64,000 nucleotides of DNA. It comes from Anaeramoeba flamelloides (Eukaryota > Metamonada > Anaeramoebidae). The translations under genes and the position numbers were made by a program. Positions 48,562-59,222 of the stretch are shown here, one piece after another (the first letter of the stretch is position 1; the number at the start of each line of letters is the position of its first letter). Under the pieces are notes generated by a model. The model searched no databases. It was given only the letters and a program-made list of their open reading frames with translations, and was not told the DNA's origin. The DNA lies in NCBI GenBank assembly GCA_027625915.1, contig JANTQA010000057.1:11532001-11596000 (forward strand), written 5' to 3'.

Positions 48562-49975
48562 AAACAGAGTTTATCTGCTGTTATTTGTACGAAGTTGGGG
48601 AAATAAGCAATAGATTTTGATTGAGAGGGTGATGTTTAGATCACCCATAAAGAACAATATTTAGCCTATTATCAAAACAATGAGTCAAAATATGTGAGTT
48701 ATAATTTGTTGAAATAGTGTGTATCTTCTGGAAAAAAATTAAAAACACAAAAAATAAAAAAATATTATTTGTAGTTTTTCTTTCTTTTTAGATCTTTAAA
48801 GCTTTATGATTTTTTATATTCTTTAAAAATGTTTTGAAATAAGAGATTCTCACATAAAAAAAAAATAATTATTTCCAAATATCAGCCTTTTTGAAAAGTT
48901 ATTTTCTTCATCTGTTTTAAACTCTCAAAATAATTGACACTATCCAAGAATGACACTTTTGATATTCTATATTTTTAATAAAAAAAAATAATTGGTTAAA
49001 TATTATCTAGAGAAAATTCACATTTCTACTATTCCGCTGTCTCTTTTTTTTTGATATTAAGTCACAATTTCGAAAAAATCAACTAGTTATTTCACAAATA
49101 ATACAAAAAAAATAGAAAAATTCAATAATACTCATAATTAGTAGAGTATTATTAAATAAAAATCATTTTTCTAGAAATAACCAATATAAATAAGTGGAGA
49201 AAAAAGGTTATTTTTTTTCATTTATTTTGTTTAGGTTTTAAAAAATAATAATAAATCTCTTAAAAAAATCACCATAGGGTTGTAAAAGTTGTATTATTTT
49301 TTTGATCATAATATTCATATAGAATTTTACTTTTTGTATAAAAAAAAATAAAAAGATACCTTTTTTTAACTTTCAAAATTTTTCTGATATAAAAAATATT
49401 TATATCTTTCAACCTTTCAAACACTTCAAGACACTTTTTAATCCTTTCAACCATTTTCTAACATTTTTAGGGTGGGTATTGAAAAATTCAAGTCATTTTT
49501 TAAAAGTTTATTTCAAAAAAATATTTTCTTTTTCTGAATTTGATTTTATATCACCTTTTTGTATATTATAGCGATTTTATTTTTCTCATTATAGAATTTG
49601 GTTAACTGTAGTAAAATATCATCAAATATTTTATGTTAATACTATAATAATCGATGTTTTCCAAAAAAAGTCTATCATCAAACTAGTTTGTTTTTATTTT
49701 TATCTTTTTATTTTGAAAAGGGAATTCCAAAAAACAAAAACAATTTCCAAAAATTATTAATATTTAATTGTGATAATATAAAAAAACAAATAATTTGATT
49801 TTAATAATCTTTAAAATTCAGTTTTACAAGTATTTTTAATAATGAGGAATTATGTTATTTGATTTTAAGAACAATAGTGTTTAAATCTAAATGAATATTG
49901 ATGAAGCAATCCATGAAAAAATCCATTGAAAATAGGTTTAAATTTCCACATATTTGAATAATCTAAGCCGTTTTA

Positions 49976-50497
49976 CAGTCAAAAGTGCCCAAAATTATTC
50001 CAAGGTTATTTACGCGTTTTCAAAGGATTTATATTAATATTAGAAGTAAAAAAAATATTTTGGAAATTTCCAAATTGAAATCACTTTTTCACATTTTTCC
50101 TTTTTTTTTTGAATCCATTTTTTTTTGAAATAAAATTTATAGGTAATGTTATTCTTTATTGCATGATTTTTAACATCAAGTAAAAACTTGTGTTATTTTA
50201 ATGTTATTGGAAAAATGTAAATCTTTGTCAAAAAATCATATTTATTTATATTGGAATTTTATTTGATCTTTAATTCAATATTAATAAGAATAATCGTTGT
50301 TTTTCTATGTATTTAGTAACGAAGAATTTTTGTTTTGAAATTTTTCAGAAAATGTATTGATTAATTAGAATACTTCTTTACAGATATCAACTTTTATCTG
50401 ATGAATATCATTGTGCTTATTCCTTCTTTGATATTCAAAGGCCAACTATCAAAAATGATTAATATTTTGAAAAAAAGTTTTTGGTTCCTTAGAGAGA
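49976..50497. mobile_element. MITE D3, diverged copy
   Basis: It starts CAGTCAAAAGTGCCCAAA and shares ATTTTGGAAATTTCCAAATT and the right-hand TTATTCNTNTTTGNTNTTCA region with D2. The right terminus has decayed (TGGTTCCTTAGAGAG). Confidence 0.7.
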
Positions 50498-50944
50498 TAC
50501 AAAGTTTAGAAAAATAAAAAATAAGTTTATGCCTACTTTATCTTTTTCTTTTCGGATAGGATAAATTAAGGAAAATATCTTATAAATCTAAAAAGGCAAT
50601 TATTGTTTACTTTATTATTTGTAAGTTTTTGAAATAAATAAAACAATAAATGTAAAATTGTTATAATAAAAAAATTAAAAATAAAAAACTTTGTGAACAA
50701 TTCAAAAGAATAATGATTTTTTAGATTTAAATAAAAACACATTTAAAAAAAATTATTGGAATTATGACAATAATAATATCTTCTAGTGAACAGTCATATT
50801 GAAATAAAGTGGTTATAGCAGTTTAACGTTTTGAATTATTTCAATGTGATCTAAAAAAAATATTTCTGAATTAATGGAGGTAGTTTGAATTCTATAAAAG
50901 ATAACAGATTATCTTTCAAATTTGAATTAAACGGGGTATATACA

Positions 50945-50969
50945 TACATATATATATATATATATATAT
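50945..50969. repeat. (TA)n microsatellite
   Basis: TA run just beyond the stop codon of the D123-like gene, in its likely 3' flank. Confidence 0.9.
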
Positions 50970-50986
50970 TAATTTAATTCAATATT

Positions 50987-52363
50987 TTAAAAAACACCCA
51001 ATATAAATAACAAGAATACAATAAATAATAATATTAATAAAACAACAATAATAATATTTTTCGATAAATTGCCATAAACGGATTCTGGAATCAACTTCTT
51101 TTCAATGTTTTTTCCCCAAACATCTGACAGCATCTCAAAAGGGTTTTGCAATGGCTTCATCCTGAATCTAAATTGGTATTTGGCATTACCAAACAAAACA
51201 TTTTTATCTGTAACCCAATTAAATAAGCCAGGGTTTTTAAATTTATTAAAAGAGTCAATCCCAAGTATTGTAATTTTGAAATCATCAAATAAGTTCTTTT
51301 GGTATATAAAAAAATCAATAATATAATCCTTATTGTTGCTGAGGAAATCCAAATTTTGTAAGCTGCTTTTAAAAAAAGATCTAATTGTTTTTGAAATGTC
51401 TTTTGCATACAGCTCAAGTTCAGGAAAGCAAACTTCTGTATGGCGTTGGGTAACTGCTGTTAAATTATTATTTTTGACAAACCCTCGAAATTCAAACATT
51501 GGCTCTATTTCGATCCATTTTTTGACAACAAGAAAGATTTTTTTTTCTTTTTCTACTCCCTTTTTCTTTTTCTTTTTCTTTTCCTTTTCTTCTTCTTCTT
51601 CTTCTTCATCAAAGATTTCGATCTCTATTTCTTTTTCTGTCTTGTTTTTTATTTCTTTTTCTTTTCCATTTTCTTTTTCTTTTCCATTTTCTTTTTCTTT
51701 TCCATTTTCTTTTTCTTTTTCTTTTACATTTTTTTTTTCTTTTTCTTTTTCATTTTTTTTTTCTTTCGCGTTTTCTTTTCCTTTTTGAATTTTTTTGTCT
51801 TTTTTTTCTCCCAATACTTTTTCTTTTTTATTTCTTTTGTTTTTTTCATCTTCTTGATGCTGTAATAATAACTTGTAAACTTGTCGAGAGTTTAATAACA
51901 ATTTCAGTGCTTGTTTACCTTTTGACACCTTTAGCGTCTCTATTGTTGCCTTGACAAAGCAATTTAGAATGGAATTTTGAATCTTCGTCAATTTCTTACC
52001 TTCTGCTTGCTTGATCATTAAGGACTTTGGTTCTTGCTTATACAAGTTTTTTAATTCTTTCTTTAAATTCTTGATTGTTTGCTTTTGGCTTGGCTCTCTT
52101 GTGTAGTCTAAAGCACAAGATCCTGCAATTTTGACAATTGCATTTTTGAAGGTCTTTAGAGATCCATCGATTTGTGTTTCGAGTTCTTGAATGACTTGTT
52201 CGTCTTGTTGATTGAGGCTTGTTGAAAGCCTTAAATGGTTATGGTAATTAAGAAGGCTACTGATTTGTTCGGACGAAATTGGGTAAGAGTGTGCTTTAAT
52301 AGAATACTGCTTTAGGTGTTTATGTCTTGTATTTTTAATTGGTAAGTTTATTTCAACCATCAA
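50987..52363 (-). CDS. CDC123/D123-family-like protein with C-terminal membrane anchor
   Basis: An intronless frame of 458 residues. The middle and C-terminal parts follow the D123 (CDC123) fold, a divergent ATP-grasp. They show VKIAGSCALD near residue 80 (compare the KxxxSSPKDA region), ALKLLLNSRQVYKLLL, then WIEIEPMFEFRGFVKNNNLT and AVTQRHTEVCF at about 278-310 (compare EFRCFV...AISQR), and YIIDFFIYQKN at about 340. Between the halves is a Lys/Glu low-complexity insert (about 175-270) with 18-bp tandem repeats. CDC123 proteins help assemble eIF2. Here the last 22 residues (IIIVVLLILLFIVFLLF...) form a tail anchor, which ordinary CDC123 lacks, so an ER or other membrane location and a different job are likely. 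The acidic catalytic segment after VYI is hard to place. Confidence 0.7.
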   Translation of the reverse strand: MMVEINLPIKNTRHKHLKQYSIKAHSYPISSEQISSLLNYHNHLRLSTSLNQQDEQVIQELETQIDGSLKTFKNAIVKIAGSCALDYTREPSQKQTIKNLKKELKNLYKQEPKSLMIKQAEGKKLTKIQNSILNCFVKATIETLKVSKGKQALKLLLNSRQVYKLLLQHQEDEKNKRNKKEKVLGEKKDKKIQKGKENAKEKKNEKEKEKKNVKEKEKENGKEKENGKEKENGKEKEIKNKTEKEIEIEIFDEEEEEEEKEKKKKKKKGVEKEKKIFLVVKKWIEIEPMFEFRGFVKNNNLTAVTQRHTEVCFPELELYAKDISKTIRSFFKSSLQNLDFLSNNKDYIIDFFIYQKNLFDDFKITILGIDSFNKFKNPGLFNWVTDKNVLFGNAKYQFRFRMKPLQNPFEMLSDVWGKNIEKKLIPESVYGNLSKNIIIVVLLILLFIVFLLFILGVF

Positions 52364-52926
52364 AGGGGATGAGAAAGGTTGTTTAAATTGCTAAAAATGA
52401 TTTCAACTATATTTTGAAATGTTTATTAAGAATTTCTTCATACTTTCGTTTTTGAGAATAAGAATATCTACCAACAATAAACCACAATTTTAGATCTTTA
52501 ATCTGAATTTAATTTTAAAGTAAGGAGAGACACAGAATTATTTTTAATCATAGTCTCAAAAAGAGTCAAAAACAAAAGACGATGATTGGGAAAAAAAATT
52601 AAACAATATTTTCTCACAAACTTCCAGAAAAATTATCAAAATTATAAGGATTAAAGAAACTAATGGACACAATTCGAACAGAAAATAATTCACACATAAC
52701 TAATACAACTGTTTTACCGAATTCTCAATTTTACTTTGAGCTTTATCATCCCTTTATGAAAGATATGTGAAAATAATGTTCAAGAGATTTTTCAACAAAA
52801 ACAACCAACCTGTATTTTCAAATCAACACTAACTCTGAAAAAATCGTAAAGTAAAACAGTCTCAAATAAATAATTTATTTTTTATAAATTGCTTAATTGA
52901 TTTATCAAAATATTTGATCTTTTGAA
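52364..52926. promoter_or_regulatory. Shared divergent intergenic region
   Basis: The D123-like gene (minus) and the Rab24-like gene (plus) start 563 bp apart on opposite strands, so promoters for both should lie here. I see no distinctive motif beyond AT-rich DNA. Confidence 0.45.
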
Positions 52927-55900
52927 ATGTCAATGGAAAAAGTTGATATGAAAGTTGTTCTGTTAGGAAACTCCTACGCTGGTAAAACTTGCCTTATAAA
53001 TCGTTATTTAAACAACGAATTTACAGAATCCGAAAGACAGGTAAATGATAAATTCTTTTTTTTTTTTTTTCAATTTTTTTACCTTGGAATTTTAACAAGG
53101 CCACTTTTTTATACACCAAATTTAAAAACAAAAAAAAATAACTCCAAACAGACAATAGCAGTTTCCTTTTCAAGCAAAAAGGTATTTCTTTCAAAAAAAA
53201 GTATCACTATGGGGATCTGGGTAACTTTTTTTTTTTTTCTTATTGTTTTAAAAATGTGAAAAACGAAACCTTGATGATTGTTCACAAAAAAACAAAATAA
53301 AAAAAAAACGAAAAAAACAAAACAATAACAATAACAATAACAAAAACAAAAACAAAAGGATACAGCAGGAGCAGAAAAATTTGCTTCAATGTCAAAAATG
53401 TATTATAGAAAAGCACATGCAGCAATTGTTTGTTATGGTAAGTGTTTGTATTTCTTTGATTTTATTTTTCTTCTTATTTGATTCAACTTCGAAAAAGTGA
53501 ACAAAATTTAAGAACCAAATTAATGTTGTTGTTCATAAGCCGATAAACTATCGAAAAAAAAAAAAGATAAGATTGAAGTAACTTCAAAATATTTTTTTTT
53601 TTTTTGTTTTTGGCTTTTTTGAAACAACAGATCTTTTCAATTTATTATAATAAATTGCCAAGTTTTTTCCATATTGCTTTTCGAATCCATTAGATTCCCT
53701 AAAAATAATTGTATGAGTTGGGTTTCCTAAAATTGAAGGAGCAAAACTTTCGTTCAAAATAGATTTTGTCAAAAACTTTCTCAACAAATTAAGCGAAATA
53801 CAAAATGTGTCTTTACTCATTTTTTCTTTATATTTTGATGCCTTTTCATAATTTACCTTATCAAAAAACTATCTCATCTCTCATATTCAATAGAAGTAAA
53901 AAGTCGTGAAAGCTATGAAAAACTTAAATTTTGGGTTGATCAGCTCAGGAAGAATGAAGAGCATTGTGTAATTTTTATTGCTGAGACAAAAGGTTTGCTT
54001 TTTTTTTTATTTTTGTGTTTTCCTCTTTATCTCTTTTGGACTAATTTCTGTATTTTTATTTTGAATTGTTTCAGTTTTTAGAATTCAAAAAAATAGTCTT
54101 TATTAATTACACAGAGATCAAAAGGAAAAGATATTTGTTCTCAAAAAACAAATAAAGAAAAAAAAATATAAAAATTAAGGAATTCAGTTAAATGGCACAA
54201 CAAAAATCTCGAGACTTTGATAAAACCTTCAGTTTTTCGAAAATATCAAACTCTTTCAGATAATTTATAAACATTTCAAACACTTGAAGAAAATTTACAA
54301 CCCTTTCAGCCACTTCAAACATTTTTAAATGTGAAAAGAGTATTAAAAGTCTCAAATTTTTGTCAAATTCATGTTTTTTTTTGTGGTGAAATTTATCAAA
54401 AAAACTTTGACAATTAATACATCATTTTATGCTCTTGTGTATTTGAAATTTAAATGGGTGAAATTTTTCATTTTCTTTTTTTTTTTCTTTTTTATTTTTT
54501 TATATTTTTTAAAGAAAAGTCAAATAGAAAAAAAAAAAGGTCAATTTGAAAACTCTAAATTAACTTTAAGAAAATTGAGTCTTTGTAATACTTTTAAAAA
54601 TCAATACACTGGGAATTAAAAAATCTATTGCCAACAATTTTAATTTTGGAAAGAAATTGATAAATTTTTCACGAGAGGTTTCAATGAAAGGTGACAATTT
54701 TTTTTTAATATTTTCTTTTTTTTGAAAAATTTAAAGTTTGTTCGTGTATTTCTTTTATGAATAATAACTCTACTCTGAAGTTTATTATTTCTCTTATTTC
54801 TGAGCAATAGTATGTTGATTGATTCAAAAAAAAAAAAATTAATTTTTCATTTTTGGTTGGGCACCTTTGATTGAAATGGTGTTTATATTGAAAACAAACT
54901 AAACCCTATTACAAAAATTTGCACACACCCAAAATCAAAAATAGGCAAAAAAAAACTCAATTTATTGTATTTTTACAAACATAATATTAAATTACGTTTA
55001 AATTAACTTAGTATTAATGTTTACATATTTAATCATTTTTATTCAAATTTAAGAAAAAAAATAAATAATCAAAAAAATAAAGATTGGTGTGTTCAAAATG
55101 ATGAAATGAGTGGGAACAAAAAATTGCATTGGATTTATTGTTAAGAGTTAGATGAAATCTCATCTAATCTGTTAAAAAGAGAATTTTGAAGTGACTAAAT
55201 TTGTAACTTCCAATTCAAAGAGTATCTAATAGATACAGTCATCAGAAGTATTTGAATCTTAATTTAGTTTTCTAAAACAAGAAAGAAAATAAAGAATTTG
55301 TAAAAAAATGATAGAAAGAAAAGAATGAAGAGTGAAAAAAATAAAGAGGTTTAAAATAATTATTGTGAGAAACCTGGATTTTTCTGGTTTAAATGGATTT
55401 GCTGATCGGTTTTATTTTGTCTTGAACCCCTTTTTCCTAATTGCGTGTTGAGTCATGTTGGCGAAAAGATATTCTATGGTAATGTCATGGATTTCTTTTA
55501 TGTTAATTTTTCTCAATAATTCATCTGTGTTTTTTTTGACTCTTATGTTATAATCAAAACTTTTGATTTTTTTGATTTGTTTTTTCCAGTGTTTCCTGGT
55601 TCTCTCATATTTTTCACAGTCCCAGATAAAGTGGTCTATGTCATCAACTTTTTTATTCTACAGCATGGACATAATTTGGAATTTACTCCCTTTTCCCATC
55701 TATAAAAAAATTGTATTGGATTTATTGTTAAGGATTAGATGAAATCTCATCTAACCTGTTAAAGAGAGAATTTAGAAGTGACTAAATTTGTAACTTCCAA
55801 TTCAAAGAGTATCTAATAGATACAGTCATCAGAAGTATTTGAATCTTAATTTAGTTTTCTAAAAGAAAATTGTATTGGTAAACAAGTTGAAATTTCACCA

Positions 55901-56803
55901 ACAATTGTTGATCAATCACATGATAAGATACCATCGACCAATTGTATGTGATTATTCTATTTGTAAAACCCAACATCAACCCTAAAACTTTCTATCAACC
56001 ATCGAAAAAAAATTCCAGATCTAACAAAACAGATCAAGTAACTGGAAAAAAGGAAATGAAAACAAAACAAAAAAGACAAAAAAATGATTAAATAGTTTGT
56101 AAAATCAAAATTATTTCCAAATTCAAATTGAAGGTATACTGTGGTATTTTTATTCTTTCAACTGTTTAAACTGTTTCCAAATTTTTGGAATTTAGTTGAT
56201 TTGGTTAACTCTTTGAAGTAGTTTGAGCCAAACTTGTTAAAGCTTTTTTTGGAACAGGATAGATTTATTGTTAAAGATTAAATGAAAGAGTCATTTAATC
56301 TGTTAAAGAAAGAATTTTGAAGTGAATAAAATTGAGACTTCTAATCCAAAGTGTGACTAAAATAGGCATGAGTTATTAGAAGTATTTGATACTTAATTTA
56401 GTTTTCTAATATTTTTGGATTTTAGTTAATTTGATATTTCAAGAAAAATTTTTATAAAAAAATTTTATAAAGAGTATAATATTAATTCCTAAAAAAAATT
56501 ATTTTTGATAAAAAAATTATAGTTGATCAATTAGGGGAGAATGTTAAAAGAGCAGTGCCCGAAAAAGAAATGAATCAATATGCACAATCAATAAATGCAA
56601 GAGTTGTACAAACAAGTGCCAAAACCAATCTTGGAATTAATCAATTATTTTTATCAATTGCACGAGATTTTATGGAAAAAGAAAAATATTGGAAAGAAAT
56701 TAAACAAAAAAAAAAACAATCAAAACAAAGCAAACAGACAAACAACGAACCACAAAAACTGAGAGATGAAATTGATTTTGAAACTAAAAAGTCATGTTGC
56801 TAA
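52927..56803 (+). CDS. Rab-family small GTPase, Rab24-like, five exons
   Basis: Exons are 52927-53040, 53152-53220, 53359-53437, 53894-53992 and 56523-56803. The sum is 642 nt and 213 residues with the frame intact. All GTP-binding motifs are present: GNSYAGKTC (P-loop), Thr of TIAVSF (switch I), WDTAGAE split over exons 2 and 3, TKVDQ split over exons 4 and 5 (the NKxD position), and TSAK. The C-terminus KKSCC carries two cysteines for geranylgeranylation. IWDTAG.E...MS..YYR.A.AAIVCY followed by ..FWV.QLR..E..C.I......TK is close to Rab24, a Rab linked to autophagy. As in Rab24 the usual switch II Gln is missing (Ala here, Ser in Rab24), which predicts slow GTP hydrolysis. The fourth intron is 2.53 kb, starts with a weak GTTTGC donor and is full of repeats. 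Confidence 0.93.
54196..54364. mobile_element. MITE N2, about 170 bp, in intron 4 of the Rab gene
   Basis: The left end CACAACAAAAATCTCGAGAC and the right end GTCTCAAATTTTTGTC are inverted. The interior has CATTTCAAACACTTGAAGAA and CCTTTCAGCCACTTCAAACA, shared with the N1 copy at 63571-63716. A diverged fragment with the same words lies at about 49400-49470. Confidence 0.65.
54760..54875. repeat. Family D right-end remnant (D4)
   Basis: It ends TTGGTTGGGCACCTTTGATTG and is preceded by TTTATTATTTCTCTTATTTCT, which aligns with the right 120 bases of D2. I do not see the left part of the element. Confidence 0.65.
55133..55270 (+). repeat. J repeat, copy 1
   Basis: A unit of about 140-150 bp beginning ATTTATTGTTAAG and ending TTAATTTAGTTTTCTAAAA, over 90 percent identical by eye to copy 2 at 55716-55865. 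It contains three short potential hairpins: TTAGATGA/TCATCTAA, GAAGT/ACTTC and GTATC/GATAC. Confidence 0.8.
55412..55705 (-). mobile_element. LINE 3' fragment of a second lineage (L4)
   Basis: On the minus strand the first part reads YRWEKGVNSKLCPCC. After one frameshift it reads KKVDDIDHFIWDCEKYERTR and continues to IEYLFANMTQHAIRKKG and a stop at 55414-55412. The CPCC...H...C layout is the zinc knuckle at the end of many LINE polyproteins. The sequence is not close to the copies at 1.3, 6.6 and 60 kb, so it is a different LINE lineage. About 140 bp of possible 3' UTR follow, down to the J repeat at 55270. Confidence 0.75.
55716..55865 (+). repeat. J repeat, copy 2
   Basis: Flanks the LINE fragment on the side opposite to copy 1, in the same direction. 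It is followed directly by AAAATTGTATTGG, the same word that precedes it. Confidence 0.8.
56255..56435 (+). repeat. J repeat, copy 3, solo and diverged
   Basis: It shares GATTTATTGTTAAAGATTA and the ending ACTTAATTTAGTTTTCTAAT with copies 1 and 2. Its hairpin stem changes from AGATGA/TCATCT to AAATGA/TCATTT, keeping the pairing. Confidence 0.7.
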
Positions 56804-57957
56804 TTTTATATATTTAATATTATTAATATGTACCTGTTTTCATTTGTGTATGTATTAATATAATTTTTTTTAAATGTATATAATAAATGCAACAACAATA
56901 TTAATATATATCTAACAATTATATATTAATTATATAACTGTGTAATAATTCTTTTTTAGTTTAAATTTGAATTATTAGTGATTTTTTTGATCATAGTAAA
57001 AGAAAATAAATAATATGTTTTGATTTTGAATTTTTGATTTTGTTAAAACATTCAAAGACCAAGCCCATTTTTTATTTCCCAAACGTTATTAATTTTATGA
57101 AATTTATAGCCACAAGATCAGAACTACGTTTTCGTTCCCAATTGTAAATTAATAATCTATCATTTCGTTGAAAGGAAACCAACTCAAATAAATTGTATAA
57201 AATATATCAAAGGCTTTTCAAATATTTAATTGAGTTTTTAAAAAAATTAATAAACTGTGAAATATTGATAAATAGACTGAAAGAATGGGTATAAAAATGA
57301 AAATCAGCTATTTTAAAAAAGTGAGGAATTTTTTGTAAACTTTTTTGGGTTTTCTCTTTTAAAAAAGTGAGGACCTTTTTAATGATTGATAAAAGATAAA
57401 CTTTTCAAAAAAATCAAATTATTTAAAAAGGGAGGATTATTTTGCAAAAATTTTGACTGACTTTATAATGTTATTGGAAGAGTTTCTGTGGATTTATTCC
57501 CATATTCATCTCAAAAAAATAATTTTAAAAAGGATCTAAAAGAAAAAAAAAAAAAAAAAAAAAAGAAAAATTAAAAAAAAAAAAAACTTAGAAAACAAAA
57601 AAAAAAAGAAAAATTACAAAAAAACAAAATGATAGCAAAAATAGAAACAAAAATTTGATAAAGTCAAAAAAAAAAAAATCAAAACTAAAATTTTGCCTAA
57701 ATAAGAAAAAATAATTCTGATCCAAAATATTTAAAAACATTTTCATTTTGCACTTTTCTTTCATTTACTTTTCTCTTTTTTTTTTTATTTTATTTTGTTT
57801 GTTTGCTTGTTGAATTTACAAATAACTCTTCTATTATACCGTAGTCCCATCGTATCTCATAGTTTTTAATTTTTCTACAATCAAAGAAAATAAGAATACA
57901 CAAGTCTCAAATTTCAAAACTTTGAGTTTTTTTAAAAGTCAAAAACATAGTAAAAAA
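56804..57957. other. AT-rich intergenic DNA with an A-rich family-M fragment
   Basis: No gene is seen. About 57480-57740 is an A-rich partial copy of family M, sharing AAAAATAATTCTGATCCAAA with the 46.9 kb copy. Confidence 0.5.
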
Positions 57958-59222
57958 ATGATTTAAGGGGCTAATTAATCTTATTTTTTAATGTATATAC
58001 CCAAACGAAATAGAGTAACCTATTTACACAAAGATACAGTTAAACCTGACATGAAACCACTTTTATTATCTTTAGAGTAATTAATTACTATTTTGAAGGA
58101 TTCATTTTTCCGAATTTAAATTTGAGTCAAAAAAATTCAAAGCCTTTTTGTTTGAATTTTTGGATTTGAAAAAAAGAAAAATTTAGAGAATATTGATATT
58201 TTTAATGAAATATCATTTTTAGTAATTACTGAGAGTTTGAATAAAAAAATAACCTTGAATATTTAATTTTATTTTAAAAATACATCAAAAATAAATCAAA
58301 TATTGTATCCTTGAAGATCTAAAAAATTTGAACATTTATTTTATTCACAAATATTTATTCAATTACTTGAAATTTAAAAGTATTAACTAATATTCTTTTA
58401 CAAATATTCAGAGTATAAACAAGGAAATTTTTAGGATTAAAATTAGTTATTTGATAATATTTATCTTTTTTTTTTATTAGATTTATTTATTTGAATTAGT
58501 TTATTTGTTTGAAAATATTTTAATAAATTGAGAGTTAATAATAAAGCAATTTCTCCGTTTAATATCTGAATTGTTCATAACTCACTGAAATAATTTTCAT
58601 TGGGTTATTAATAATTGATCAAAAATAATCAAATTAAAAGGTATTTCTTGGGATTATAAGTTGATTTTTCCAGGTTATTAAAAAATTATTTTGCAAGAAT
58701 TTTTTATTTCTTTGTTGGACTTTTTTGATCATATTTTTTTGTTCAATTCAAAGAAAAAATTGATTTGAACTATTCTTTAAATCAAAACAAAATATTTTTT
58801 TACAGGTTTAAAATAATTATTGTAATTTATTTTGAAATTAAGAAGATTTTTTTTAGTGGATTATTTTTCAAGTTTTGGGTTCTATTTTTGTCATGTATTT
58901 TTGTACACTTCCTTTTACAGACAATAAGATTTCTTTTTTAATGCAATTTTCCAAGAAATGAATTATTTTTTTTAAAAGTTTGATCCATTATTCTCATTTT
59001 CATAAAGTATAAAACTAACATATTTCTAAATTATTTAAAAAAAAATAATGTCTTTCGAAATTATTTCAAATAATTTTATTATTGTTGAAGAAACAAAAGT
59101 TTGGTCTTGTAGTAATAACATTTTTTGAGATGGTTTTGAAATTTCAAGATGTGTAAATTTTTTTTGTTTGATATTAAATTTCCTATTGTAGGAAGATTTT
59201 TTAGTTTACAAGTTTCTTAAGG
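57958..59222 (+). mobile_element. Element C2, uninterrupted TIR element of about 1.26 kb
   Basis: It begins ATTTAAGGGGCTAATTAATC. It shares the C-family blocks with C1 and C3, such as AGAGTAANCNATTTACACA and TTGGGTTATTAATAATTGAT. It ends TTTAGTTTACAAGTTTCTTAAG, and that final word is at the same time the start of C3. Confidence 0.7.

Larger units (their letters stand above)
43470..50986. other. Long intergenic stretch without a recognisable gene
   Basis: Repeats located inside are a perfect long hairpin (44615-44913), a family-M copy, two family-D copies and two TA microsatellites. The segments 43550-44300, 45050-45150 and 47380-47480 are slightly richer in G and C, but their frames are broken and match no family I recognise. 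Confidence 0.55.
54905..56230 (+). repeat. Family B element, copy 2, split by J-LINE-J
   Basis: 54905-55130 and 55865-56230 together align with the uninterrupted copy at 10081-10612. The intervening 0.7 kb (J repeat, LINE fragment, J repeat) is absent from that copy. The words TTGCATTGG and TTGTATTGG flank the insert. Confidence 0.65.
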
